Below, piece by piece: positions 22,231 through 35,100 of a DNA stretch of 64,000 nt. Positions within the stretch are counted from its first letter, which is position 1, and each line of letters begins with the position of its first letter. The notes beneath the pieces were generated by a model, which searched no databases, was not told where the DNA came from, and saw nothing but the letters and a program-made list of their open reading frames with translations. The DNA comes from Acephala macrosclerotiorum (Eukaryota; Ascomycota; Leotiomycetes; Helotiales; Mollisiaceae): positions 1 through 64,000 of the forward strand of contig MU119405.1 in the NCBI GenBank assembly GCA_014904845.1. Direction: 5' to 3'. Both the position numbers and the translations under genes were made by a program.

Positions 22231-23134
22231 TGCAAATTATAAGTGCGCTTCAATGCATGCAAATACACTTGCTATCATAGCGGATGGCGTTTCGGTTGAT
22301 ACCTTTGGCTTCATTGTAGAATGTACTACTGTTTAATCTATATAATTGGTTTTTTCCGGCAAGACCAGAGGGAGCCTTTGTTCGACTGGCGGGGAGAAAT
22401 GATGGTTATTTGAGCGGGTTATCAAAAATGGACGGGTAAGAAACTTCTGGGGGAAAGGGTGTCATTGGCGGAGTTGCATCCTTGGGGGTTTTGAGATTGT
22501 CAAAAAAAGCTCCAGCTTCGAGAAGCCTCTTCACAGTACAGCCATTTTTGAGCTGTCGCTTTCTTCTACCTTTTCTTTTCTTGTCCAATATGGCGGGGCG
22601 AGTTTTATGACCGCAGACACAGATGGCAGCTTTTCCTTTGTTTTGTTTATCTTCTTCCTTCATAGCATATGCGCGATGAGCGCGAAGCGATCGATACCTC
22701 TTGTATCAAAGCATAGGCAGGTTTGGTGGATAGTGGAGGAGAGAGTGGCTATCACGAGAAACCAGGCATATAGCATACGATGCTTCGGCATTGTTCTGAA
22801 AGCGTGTTTGAGAACTTGTATCTTGAGCCAATTATGACATTTCCAACCCCATTCTAAGTGAAAATCTGCTTTTCCTCGAAGCCAAGGACTTTCATCTGAT
22901 CTAATGGGCTCGTCGCTCCTCCCAGAATTGCTGGAACCCTTAGCGGCCGCTAGCGCCAAATAATCCCTGCTCTCGGTCCAGCTCCTTTCAATCATCCTCG
23001 TGTCCTCAATTCAGATAATTTGAACTTCGACCCAAGCACACGACGTTCCCACAACCAACTCTCGAACTCCCATTCCTTCTACAATTCAATCGCAACCAAG
23101 CGCCTTAATTTCTCTTCTCAGATACTTCTTCAAA
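22231..23134. other. Intergenic between phosphatase and Sec61 beta
   Basis: It contains the phosphatase 3' end and the Sec61 beta promoter. Two minus-strand frames (22406-22663, Lys/Arg-rich, and 22660-22995 with one hydrophobic stretch) overlap each other at the ends. They could be parts of one small gene, but no motif or convincing splice join supports this. Confidence 0.4.
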
Positions 23135-23922
23135 ATGGTACGCTCGCTCTCTATTTCCCCAACTTCTTTGCCCTACCATTCACGTCCACACCCATCCCAA
23201 CTGCGCGACACGACTCTGCTCTCCCTCAGCATTGCGAACTTGAAGACAATTGGGATAAGTGCTAACAAGAGATACAAATAGTCATCACCACGCCCCTCCT
23301 CCCCAGTTAACTCCCCAGCTGCTGGCGCCAGCACCGGTCGTCCTTCATCCCCTACTCCTCCTGGTGGACCAAAGACTGCGATCCGACGACGAGCGGCGGC
23401 TGATCAGAAGGATAAGGTTGCGAATGCTAGGCCAAGTTCTACGAGGGCGGCGGGTGCGGGGGGAAGTAGTAGCACGATGTTGAGTATGTGATGTCTTTCT
23501 ACTTAAGCTGAATTGCCTCGTGCTGTGGTTGGGATGTTGTGTGGTGCTAGGAGGGAGCAGACGTTCGAGGCTATTTGGTATATTGGAGCATGTGGCTGGC
23601 AAAGAGATGTCAATATCGGCGCTGCAGTAGCGCAGAGGGTTGCATGATAAAAATCTCTTAGCTTAGATTGGGAGAGATGAACATCATGCTAACGTCCTAT
23701 TTAGAGCTCTACACCGACGAGTCCCCAGGACTGAAGGTCGATCCCGTTGTCGTTTTGGTTCTTTCTCTCGTCTTCATCTTCAGCGTCGTGGCTTTACATA
23801 GTACGTTTCCCCTTTCCCTCTCCCTCATCCTTACTCCCCCTCATCGACTTTTCCGCCACCTAGCAGCAGATACTAATGCAAGCGTAGTCATCGCCAAGAT
23901 CACAAGGAAATTATCGAGCTAG
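23135..23922 (+). CDS. SBH1: Sec61 translocon beta subunit
   Basis: Four exons, 23135-23137, 23282-23483, 23705-23800 and 23888-23922, encode 111 residues. The first exon is only the ATG; the intron begins immediately after it (gtacgc...aatag, 144 nt). The protein has a Ser/Pro-rich cytosolic head, a basic stretch (KTAIRRRAAADQK) and the family signature MLKLYTDESPGLKVDPVVVL. It ends in a single tail-anchor helix (about residues 78-100) and KITRKLSS. This is the normal length and order for the beta subunit of the ER Sec61/SecY channel, which assists co-translational import. The other two introns are phase 1 and interrupt just before KLYTDE and within the transmembrane helix. No sign of decay. 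Confidence 0.95.
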
Positions 23923-25477
23923 ATATCCCACGCGAGCTGATGTTAAACGGAGATTAAGGATATAAATGCGGCAGAGGTGTGGTCAGGGAGGATGCAATCA
24001 TAAGATATCGAATAAAAATGCATAGGGTTCATACGGAAGGTCTTCATAAGTGCAAGTTGGGCTGCGTATTTGGCCCTGATATTGTATTATAAGCAGTTCC
24101 TTTTGAAAGGATGGGATATTTTGCGCTTGAGCTTTTGGTGCTTTGCTTGTGAAGTGTACATTGGATGAGAAGAGGCCGCATGAGATGTAGTAGTGGTGAG
24201 TCTTGCTTTAGTAGGTGTTGGATGTGTATCTTGGAATGGTAGGTGTCAAGAGATTGTGGATGAGATTGAGAAGCAGCATTTCCTAGTGGAGAGCTTCTAG
24301 AGATCTGATTGTTATTATTTCCCAATTTTTGCTGTTACTAGGTCTCAACTCCTGGCCCGATTAGGTTTCCAGCCGATTCTCAGACTAGCACTACGCTTGT
24401 CAGATCCAAGTTGAGGAATCCGCAGGATAGACTCGATTTGAGAATTGCAGGTATACCCAGCCTGAAGTTCGAAAAGCTAGCCACTTCAACATCCCCAGTA
24501 TAGGTTCAGTCCCTAGTCTCAGCAAGACAACAATACCCAAGACATGGCAGGCGAGAATGACTTGCTTCTACGGAGTACTCAAACGACAAGTGCTGGAGCC
24601 TTCGAGACAAGCCAATGCCGCGTGAACACAATCGCCTCAATATCATTCTCCGAAGATCAATGACGAAGACAAAAGGCAGATGTCTCAAAAGCTACTAACG
24701 AAAACTTGATATTTCAGATCTTGGTGCCACACAACAGGTTCACAAGCCACACCTGCCAGTCCCTGAAAGCCACAATGTCTCCAACACCCCGCCATTCGTT
24801 GATCTTTCTCTTCGCCGCACCACTCATACACTTGCCCAGCTGAGTGCTCGGCCTTAATTTACGTGTGGTCGCATTCGTGTACTTAACGCGACATGCAGAA
24901 GCAACAGTCAGCAATTACTTGGTTCGGTGCATTTCATGCCCCGCAAATGCAGATAAAATCCATGCGGACCTGCTGGATAGAGTAAAAGATAGAAAGCTTA
25001 GCATCTTGACAGGTTCTAGGCTTATACGGGCCGCTGACCAAAAAACGAGAGAGCAGTGAAGTGTGCATTCTGGTGCATGTGAAAAGGCATCCAATTTGTT
25101 GATACTGGAGATCCCTGTCTAGCCCCCACCATCCAAGCCTAACGTTGCCCCTCAACCCGCTTTTTGAACGCGGTTTATTTTACACCTTCACTCTCTGCCA
25201 ACTTCCCAGATCATGATACAACAAATATTTAAACATATTTTCGAGATATACGTTCGACGAAATCAACAATAGCAACTTGCCCGGAAGCTTGCTTCGTTGA
25301 TCTGAAGCGGCACGGTGAACCTCCTTCGATAGCATGCGCGGAACCGACAAGACTAAACCCAGGGACGCAACTCTAGTCTAGTTTATCTCCTCCCCGCTTG
25401 ACAGATGGAAACATAAGGGTCCTATCCCTCAGCTATCCTCGTTCGAGAGGACGTTTTACCATCCAAAACTTACAATC
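23923..25477. other. Intergenic between Sec61 beta and glycosyltransferase
   Basis: About 1.55 kb of ordinary composition. Only short overlapping frames without motifs were seen. It should hold the 3' end of the Sec61 beta transcript and the promoter and leader of the next gene. Confidence 0.45.
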
Positions 25478-28400
25478 ATGGCGGACAAACACAGCTCCGA
25501 GCACCACGCAGAGGTGACGGATAGCGGGATACCAGCCTCGGTAATAGCCCAAGCAGAAGCTGCGATTATAGGAGAATTCGAGGAAGACGACTCTCCAATT
25601 TCCAGACGGCCTTCTAGAGTACCAAAGGCAGATTACTCCCGATTTCAGGGAACTTCCCGTGGAGAAGGCTCTTCGAAGTGAGTGTGCGGCACAGCTGTTC
25701 AGGTTGTAAATATACTAATTTCTCTACCAACAATAGGAATAATAACCTACGAGTCCCCACCGACGACGATGCCCCTCCCGCGTACGGCGATCAACATGAT
25801 CAGATTGATGTTAGTCAAGATGGATTCAATACGCAAGCCAAGATGACAGACGATGGACGAATCAACATCAATATCAATCAGAAGACAAGAAAGCTATCGG
25901 ATCTGCTAGTACCTGCGTTGAGGAATCAGTTGTCGTTGGTAGCACATGAAGAAGAACATCCTCTGCCGCTGGGATATATACCACCTGCTCTAGGAGGACT
26001 ACCAGGCCAGACGCCACCGCCGAAACTGAATGTGGTTATACATGTTGTGGGGTCAAGAGGAGATGTGCAGCCCTTCGTGGCGTTGGGGAAGGTGCTGAAG
26101 TCTACGTATGGACATCGTGTGAGGCTGGCTACACATCCTACGTTCAAGACGTTTGTTGAGGAAAATGGGTTGGAGTTCTTTAGTATTGGAGGTGATCCTG
26201 CTGAGTTGATGGCCTTTATGGTGAAGAATCCTGGGTTGATGCCTGGATTTGACTCTTTGAAGAGTGGAGATGTTGGCAAGAGGAGAAGAGGAATGGAGGA
26301 AATTGTTCTTGGATGCTGGAGATCCTGCATCGAAGCTGGCGATGGTCTTGGCCCGGCTCCGAAGAAAGATACTGAGGATAGCTCGGTTTTCGAAGCGGGA
26401 ATCAATATGGATGCCAATCCTGGAGACCGGCCGTTCATTGCGGATGCAATTATTGCCAATCCGCCTAGTTTCGCTCACATCCATATTGCTGAGAAGTTGG
26501 GCGTTCCTCTACACATGATGTTCACGTAAGTTTCGAACATTCTGGTGGATGTCCAATTGCTAATTGAGATAGAATGCCGTGGTCCCCTACACAGTCGTTT
26601 CCTCATCCTCTTGCCAACATTCAGTCCACTAATGCTGACATTAATATGACTAATTTCGTCTCGTATGCTCTGGTTGAGATGATGACTTGGCAGGGATTGG
26701 GAGATATCATCAATCGTTTCAGAGAACGAGCTCTTGGGCTTGAACCTATCAGTCTTATCTGGGCCCCGGGAATGCTTAGTCGTCTGAGAATCCCATATAC
26801 ATATTGTTGGTGAGTTATGCGAACATTGGTTGCTGATTTCGACTAATGAATCCAGGTCACCTGCACTTATTCCAAAGCCGAAGGATTGGGGACAACATAT
26901 CTCCATCTCTGGGTTCTACTTCCTCTCCTTAGCCTCTTCGTATACGCCAGCTCCAGATCTCGCAGAGTTCTTAGCTGCTGGTCCACCACCTGTCTACATT
27001 GGATTTGGTTCCATTGTAGTCGATGATCCAGATGCGATGACGAAACTCATTTTCGAAGCTGTCAAGAAATCTGGTGTCAGAGCTTTGGTGTCTAAGGGAT
27101 GGGGAGGTCTCGGCGCAGACGACTTAGGCATTCCAGAGGGTGTTTTTATGCTTGGAAATGTGCCTCACGATTGGCTCTTCCAACACGTCTCCTGTGTCGT
27201 GCATCACGGTGGCGCTGGAACGACAGCCGCTGGTATCGCTACCGGGAAGCCAACGATTGTTGTGCCTTTCTTTGGTGATCAGCCATTTTGGGGAGCTATG
27301 GTTGCACGAGCTGGAGCAGGACCATTGCCAATTCCTTACAAGCAACTCACTGCTGAAAAATTGGCTGCAGCTATCACTGAAGCCATCAAGCCTGAAACTC
27401 TGGAGAGAGCGAAGGAATTGGGCGCCAAAATCAAAGAAGAGCAAGGCTGCGATGTTGGTGGCAAGAGCTTCCATGATCAGCTAGATGTGGACACCCTGAG
27501 ATGCTCTCTAGCTCCTAGCAGAGTTGCTGTTTGGCGTATTAAGCGTACCAAGACTCGTCTCAGTGCTTTAGCAGCGAGTGTGCTTGCAAGTGAGGGACTA
27601 ATCGACTTCAGTGACCTCAAGCTCTATCGATCCAGAGAATACGATACAGAAGAAGGACCCTGGGATCCCATCTCAGGCGGCGCATCGGCTCTCCTCGGCA
27701 CAATTGCCAGTCTCGGAATGGGCGTGGCAGACTTCCCAATCGAAATCTTCAAGAAAGTCAGAAAAGTCAACGAAATTGTAAGATCAGACACGATGAACTC
27801 CTCGAAGAGTAGCACTCTTGGGCACAAAAGCACAAAGAGTATCGTCAAGTCACCTACCGGTTCTGGTGAGGATACGCCATCAATGTCTGCGTCGCGTTCT
27901 ACTTCGCAGCTCGACCTCAGTGTGGGCGATGAGAAATTAGACCCCAAGACTCCGGTGGATTCCACTCATAACGGGACGCCGAAGACATCGTACGAAAGCA
28001 CGAATCGATCATCTAGCGAGGCTCCACTTTCCGAGACTCCATTGACGAGCACTACGTCGTTAGGGTCTCAGCCTGAACGCGTGAACTCGATGAGAGCCGC
28101 TTTGAGCGGTGCATTGCATAGATCCGGCTCGAGATCCGGTTCTCGAGATCGATGTTCTCTTTCTCGGTCCAACTCGAAGGATAGAAAACCCGGCTCCAGA
28201 AGCAGTTCTCCATTTGGCCATCGTCGTAAGGCAACAAAAGAGTTTGATCCCGCCGACTTGACATTGGAGAACGCAACTCGAAGCGCTAAAGGTGTCGCAC
28301 GCATTGTGGGAGCTGGGTTGAAGTCGCCTATGGATTTTACTTTGGGTATTGCTCGAGGCTTCCATAATGCACCGAAATTATATGGCGATGATACTGTGCG

Positions 28401-29813
28401 GCCGCAGGAGAAGGTTACTGATCTCCAGAGTGGATTGAAAGCTGCAACGAAGGTATGTTTGATGCTCAGTGAAAGGGAGAATTTGCTGACATGTGACAGG
28501 AATTTGGATATGGGATGTTCGACGGTATTACCGGTTTAGTTACCCAGCCACTTCGTGGTGCCGAGAAGGAAGGTGCCGCTGGCCTTCTCAAAGGTATCGG
28601 AAAGGGCATTGGTGGACTCGTCCTTAAGCCAGGAGCTGCTGTCTGGGGCATTCCAGGCTACACCTTCATGGGAATCCACAAAGAAGTCCGCAAGCTCTTC
28701 GGCTCAAGTGTTCTCAATTATATGATAGCAGCCCGCACTGCTCAAGGCTACGAAGACACCAGAAACTCAACCCCAGAAGAGCGCCAAGACATCATCAACC
28801 AATGGCGTCTACACAAAGACGAATATATGAGCTCAAAGATGAAGCTAGAAGAATCCCGCCGTCCAGAAGGCCAAGAGTCTGGGCGCCTCACTCCTCGAGG
28901 CTTCATGCAAACCCGCCACCTGTCCTTCGACGAACGAAAACGCCTCCACGAAGAACGAAAAGCTCTTCGCGAAGAAGAACGCAAGAAACTCGAAGCAGCA
29001 GGTGGCCACGAACACCGCTTTTGCCCATTCTGCCGCCGTACGGGAGAACACAGCCACGCTCCTCGACCTGTTCAAACCACACCCATCGTACTCAATAATC
29101 CTCACTCTGATCAAGACGAACAATTCGAACACGCGATCCACGCCTCCGTCGCAGCTACTTCTCGCGGCAACGCTGAAGAAGACAACACCATCGAGCGCGC
29201 CATCCGAGCTTCTGTGCGAGAACTGAGGAATGCTCAAGGCTCCACACTCTCCGATCAGGAAGCTCTCGAACGAGCCATCCAAGCTTCTATCGCTGAAGCT
29301 ACCCGTCGCCGCGGGAGAGAAAAATCAGAGACATCCATCACTTCCCAAACCTCCCTCACTCATACAGCGACCATGACACAAGAAGAAGCCGAGCATCAAG
29401 CTGCGCTCGAAAAAGCCATCCAGCAATCACTAGCAAAATACGAACTCCCAATCCAAATGCAAAACAACGAGAACGATATCAGTGATGAAGACGAGAACAT
29501 CAAACTCGCGTTGCAAATGTCGAAAGAGGAACCAACTGCGCTTTCGAATGAGGAGAAAGAGATTGAGTTGGCAATTCAGAAGAGTAGGGAGGAGCATGCG
29601 TTGGGTAAGACGAAGACGGAGGAGGAGATTGTGTTGGAGTATGTTCAGAAGCAGAGTTTGTTGGAGGAGGAACATAAGCAGAGGGTTGAGGGGAAGAAGA
29701 GGGAGGTTGATCTTGAAGGGGATGGAGAAATGAGCTTTGCGGATGAAGAGGCGCTCAGAAGTGCGATTGAGGAAAGTATGAGGGATCATGAGGGTGCGGG
29801 CCCTTCTGCATAG
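25478..29813 (+). CDS. UDP-glucose:sterol glucosyltransferase-like protein with UIM array
   Basis: Five exons, 25478-25677, 25737-26525, 26573-26809, 26856-28452 and 28500-29813, joined by 46-59-nt GT-AG introns, give 1,378 residues. Residues about 162-310 form a GT28-type N-terminal domain (VVGSRGDVQPFVALG, RLATHPTFKTFV). Residues about 480-600 form the sugar-nucleotide-binding half with HHGGAGTTAAGIATGKP and PFFGDQPFWG, the motif of sterol glucosyltransferases. Residues about 690-930 are Ser-rich. Residues about 942-1010 (GITGLVTQPLRGAEKEGAAG) resemble the C-terminal segment of Vps13-like lipid-transfer proteins. After a Cys/His cluster (HEHRFCPFC), about seven ubiquitin-interacting-motif helices run from about 1147 to 1365, for example LEKAIQQSL, IKLALQMS and LRSAIEES. 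Transfer of glucose to a sterol or other lipid is inferred from the family. The UIM tail implies coupling to ubiquitinated cargo. No PH or GRAM domain was recognised, unlike Atg26. Confidence 0.87.
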
Positions 29814-32136
29814 GAGAACCGTGGTTCGAGCCTCGACTAGTCTCCTGGATAATGGAAAGATGGATGGGAACATAGCAAAGAGACCAGATTTGGATGGAAT
29901 TCTTGTTTAATGTTTTGTAGCTAGTCAACTTTGTTAGAGATATACCCGGAAGCGTGACGAATGATGCGGATATAGGATAGAACACGATAATAATGAATGG
30001 AATATCTACGTTCTCGTCTCGTTACGTCTCCTTTCTTCTCTACACCGTTCGTGAACATAGGCGAACCACCATCTCTCGATAATAGGGTGATTGTGCGACT
30101 TCGTCACCTGCTTGAGCTCTTTGACAGGTGGACAAGGATGGATTGCACATGATCTCGCTTGGAATCCCCTTTCTTCTCGCCATCGCTCGTCTAAATAAAT
30201 AGGGGTAATGGGTATCTCTCATTGCTTGCTGGTGGGAAGTTTGATATTTGTTGATACCAACTCTTTTTTTACCGTTGCCATATCCATTCGTTGCTAGAGT
30301 CACGGCCGATTTTCCCTACCTGGGGCTCGTCCTTTGACCCTTTTCGGCAATTGGAAGAAAATATCAAATTTGAAAGAACAGCTAAAGACTGTGCAACATG
30401 CTACTTCTCATGGGTAATGTCATCAATTTGAACTTAGAAGTACTGAAATTCTTCCATTGTTGAAATTTTCTAGGACAGCTATGTGCTGCATTTCTGAGCG
30501 TATTAAAGCACCACACTCATCTGTCAGAGCCCCCTTTCTGGTGTAATATCTAACCGAGCAAGTGTATATATGAAATGAAATATTCATGATCTAGCTGCAA
30601 CCAATTGTCTCCTGAGGTAAGTATCAAGCTACACAGGACAAGACAGAAGTCCCGAAAAGAGAAAAACATTCAGAGTCGTAGTTGGAGGAGCACTCCCAAT
30701 TACCGAGAGGGGCAATTGACTTTTCAATTTAGTTGTCAAGTGAGATCTAGGTCCTGATAGACGCCCTTGACTTCTTGGTTCTTCGATAATTGCTTGCTCT
30801 AAGGTTTTGGAACACCACCACTCATACGCATGGTAACCTGTAAGTGATGCTTGTGAACAATAGGACCTTCTTCAATGTTCTGCCTATTGTAAGGATTCTA
30901 CTTTTCGTCTACAATAGCTCTTGCATATCAAATTTCTAGACGTTGTTCGCTCGCCTTCTTCTCCGTGCTGCTTGATGGGTTGAAAGCACTTCTTTTGAAC
31001 ACTGGAACTTTTGACATTTCGGCTATTGTAGAACTTTCCTTGACTTCTTGCGAACAATAACAGACTTTTGTCTACAATAGCAATTTAATAACTCCACCTG
31101 AGACCTTATCCCTTCTCCCCTCTTCACGGCTGGCCACATCTATTCTAGGGTCCGTATTTGTCCCCATATTGTACTACTCATAGATTCAAACTGCCATCTC
31201 ATACCGTGTCTTTCACACTTCTCTATAGGCGAAGCGCTACGGCCCGTAGTCTCCTCTTCTCTTGATCGGTCCTATAGAGGCCGTTCGGCCGACTTTCCGT
31301 CTCGTTCGTCATATACAAGAGAAGCTCGTGACTTTCAGCCCTCCGCAACTCGCTCTTCTCGCCCCACCACAAAACAACAACTTCAAAAACTTCACAGCTT
31401 CTTCCACTTCTACTCTTCTCCCTCAACTACCACAAACCTTCTCAAGACTACTTCTTCTCAACGGTTCTGCCATTGAGAGACATACTTCTCTTCCTGCGAC
31501 GCGTTGATTTACAAACCTTGTCAATCTGCAAACTTGACGCGGAGAGATATCCCCTCACCACGCGCAAGAACTGTCTGAACCCCGCAACCTCCAATTACTT
31601 CTGCTCTCCCCCCTCAACAAAATAATACCTTCTCACTACAAACTCTTCTCGATTTGGCCTTGCCCATAGAGAGAAATACTTCCCTGTACTCGACAAGGGA
31701 ATCTGCAAGCTTTGCAAACCTTCAATCTCGAGCCGCAGAGCCTGAGGTGAAGTACGTATCCGCATTTGTTTCGATCTTCCACCTTGGCTGCACAGTACAA
31801 CCTGTGCGCATCTATTTCAGTGAGTTTCTCCCCGCGACAACCCCACAACTACCCCGCACTTAACTCTGCCTCCCTTCTTGTCTCTACTCAAAGACAGTAG
31901 GCAGGCATGCGCTTCCCCTCCTCGATTGTTCTGCCAAGCCTGTGAGATTAAAAACATCAACTCCTTTATGCCTATGCTTCCCCATTTCCGCCGGGCTATG
32001 AAGCGGCAGCCCCTTTTCAAAAACGAACCGCTGACGTCTCTATCACAGGACCCGAGATCTCGCATCTCGCCTCTCGCTTCTCGCCTCCCGCCTCCCGCCT
32101 CTCGCATCAACAACCGGGCCCGGATACATAATAGGA
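29814..32136. other. Long intergenic region with ACAATAG cluster and pyrimidine-rich leader
   Basis: About 2.3 kb without a supported gene. The part 30857-31080 holds a dense cluster of ACAATAG sites. From about 31200 to 32136 the strand is strongly pyrimidine-rich, with partly duplicated segments (around 31440-31530 and 31625-31720). Just before the ATG there is a short tandem run of ctcgcctcccgc-type units (about 32060-32105). This is probably the long 5' leader and promoter of the following gene, possibly with leader introns. Confidence 0.5.
30857..31080. promoter_or_regulatory. Cluster of ACAATAG sites (possible HMG-box operator)
   Basis: Exact ACAATAG occurs at 30857-30863, 30911-30917 and 31074-31080. 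Its complement CTATTGT occurs at 30884-30890 and 31023-31029, and the near match ACAATAA at 31054-31060. ACAAT is the core bound by SOX/MATA-type HMG-box proteins, so an HMG regulator, possibly a mating-type factor, is one reading. The target would be the gene starting at 32137. Confidence 0.4.
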
Positions 32137-35100
32137 ATGAAGGAGCAAGACAATCAAGATCAGGGCTTCGGCTCAGCACCTCCTGCAGGCTTTGGCTCAG
32201 GAGGACTTGGAGCAAGTGCTGAATACATGATGGGATTTCAAGAGCAAGGCCTAGCAGCTCAGAGCTTTGGTTCAGGACAACCAGCAACTGGACCTGGAAG
32301 CATCTCACATATGATGGGTTTGCAGGCTCTCGATACGCTTACTGACAGCTATGGCTCAGGTGGGCCACCACCAGGTGTAAGATCGGGGGCTGTCGGATAC
32401 ATGATGAGTATGCAGGACCAGAATGGCATGGCTCTGGCTCAGAGCTTCGATTCAGGAACACCAGGTTCGCTTGCCCAAACAGAGTCACCTCCTGTCTTGC
32501 CAACGCTTATGGAACGAATAGTCCAACTGAACCGAGAGAGCTTCACCAGAAAATTTAACCATGGGCAACAAATCAGCGCTGATGGCACTCCAAGTCAATC
32601 ACTTGACTCACTTGCACACCAGGGACAAAATAGCAACGACAACTCTTCACGACAACAACAACACATGCCAACACCTCGCCAGGTAGCAGGTATGAATGTT
32701 CCTCGCACTTTCGAGTCCTCTTCAAGTCTTCCCAGAGAGCTCGATGCCCGAGGCGATTATACAATGGCAGATACTTCTGCTCCTGGAGCTCAAGCAGAAC
32801 GCTATGTAGAGGCACCCAATCCCAGAGACATCACAGCCATGAAGCGCTCTCGTGGTTCCTCAAGTTATGCTTCTGCAACACCTGACGCGGAAGGTGATGT
32901 TCCTATGTCAATGACAGACGCGCCTGCCCCAAGACGTTATCATCGGGCGCCCGGTCAACTGCACAGCAGTCCACCTGAGTCCCAGCTTCTTAATGCGCAG
33001 GCAAATTCGTCACAGAAAAGAAAATACCAATCCCCTTATCACACTCAAGGACAATGGCCAGGTAGTCCTGTTGAATCACAGTTCCCTAAGGGCGCTGGTC
33101 TTGGTCTAAGCAACGTGCAATCAAGCCCCCAACTTGGTAGCAGTCTTCGAGAGCCAGGCCAGTTACATTCAAGCCCTCCTGAAATAAAGCTGGCTAGAGC
33201 TCGTGGTCAGCCTTTCGGTCAATCGGGCCCACCGCAGATGGGAAGTGTTGGCTCGCCATCCCAAACCGAGCATAGACAGTTGATGGTGCCCCCAAGTCCA
33301 TTAGGATTCCCACCAATTGGTGACAACTTCCCACAGCCGCCAAATGCGAGAGAATCGACTCAAGAACCCCAAAGCCATGGACAGATGCAAAACACCGCTC
33401 AAGGAGCTCCGCCCGGATTTGAACGCCAGGATTCTCATCATCAACGAGGTGTTCGTGAAATGAGTCCCGCTCTTGGATCTCAAAACTTCGAATCACGTCC
33501 TCCAGCCCCGCTGCATCCCGCCATTCGTCGTCTTAGCTCCGCGGGGCAAGCAAAGCCGCCTATTCCAGCTCAAGGTTTAGGTCTGAATATGGACTCGTTG
33601 AGCTCTGGTCCAAGAGGCCTTCCTCGAGGAGGCGAGAATAACATTAGCCGCTACAATGAACCAGGCCTGCGTATGCCTTCTCAAGATCCAAGTTCTGACC
33701 AAAGACAGATGCGTCCTGATGCTCAAGGATATCGCTCTTCGCAACCCAACCCAACCCGGGGAGATCTCTCTCTTTTGTCTGCACGTGTTAATAATTTGTC
33801 GGCACGCATTGATGCGGGTTTACAAGCCAATCCGCAAGCATATCTGCCAGGATATGTTCCTCAGAGCTTCAATACCTCAAAGTACGACCCGAGCCTGTTT
33901 CTGCCAGGAAATCGGCCAGGGAGAACCTTTGCATCTCAGTTGCAACATTCTCCTGGGATGATGAATCAAGCCTCATCAAGCTTCTCTCAGGTGCAGAATT
34001 CTTCTGGGGTGATGGATCAGATGGAGCAGGTACAGACCTCAAGAAGCTTCTCTCCAACAATGGTAGATCCTCAATTGCTACAGTCACCTATGGCCAACCC
34101 TGGAAGCTTTTCACCGAGCCTTTCCAATTACCAGCCTTCATCGCATCCCATTGGCGGAGCAAACCCATCAGAGGCCTTGACAAGAAACACTTACCTCCGA
34201 ATTCCAGAGCAACGTTCTATGAACCAGACTCATCCATCCATGAGGAATCCAGGAACTTTCTCGTCAAACATCTCGAATGACCAATCTTCTGCCAATTCTA
34301 GTACTCGAGAGAAGCAGTCCAAGACCTTTGAACGATATCCCTCCCTGCAAATGCCACCTTCTCAACCCTCAATGAACCAGATGAGCCGGGCTCAAGCATC
34401 TATGGGCAATCCGGGAAGCTTCTTAGGTGGGGCTCCGGATATGCAACCTTCATTGAATCCTCCATCGGGAACAAGCCAGTCGTCGAAATCCTTTGGTCCA
34501 TCTGCCATGGATAACGCTCAACGACCAACCAGCCAGCCGAGCTATGCTCAACAATCTAGGGCCAGAGCAGGTAGTCCATCGTATGGTATGCAGCCGGCTG
34601 ACCCTTCGATGAATCCAATGTACAAGGAGAGACCATTTACGCTCAATGCCCAGAGCTTAGTGGATGAGGAGCCGGCAAGAGAGAAAGTGTCATTGAAGCG
34701 GAGGAGAGCCCAGGCGACTGCCGAGAGAAGTGCTGTGAGAAAATCCTCATCGATGTCGAGTACTCCTCTCAACATGAACTCCATGACACAGGGCCAAGTT
34801 TCCCAGAGAAATAATGGAGGCTTCCCCGCCGATATGTCTAGTCCGCAGTTGTCGATGTACTCTATGCAAGGCACTCAGTCATCAGGTTTTGCGTCCCCAA
34901 ACTTAGACTTCTTGGGAAACTTACCTCCAGCTGCGCCAATAAAGAAGTGTCCACCAAAGGCTACAATCGAAGCTCTCATGGCATCGGCCGACGCAGGATC
35001 TACTGTTCCTGGCGCATCCACGTCACCCCTAATGAGCCCGCAATTCTATCCGACTGGCGAGCTTGATCAATCTCTAATCCAGAGTGGCTTTGGCATGTTG

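Noticed and set aside
22406..22995. Two minus-strand frames of 85 and 111 codons
   Set aside because: No recognisable motif and no convincing intron joining them. Kept only as a remark in the intergenic entry.
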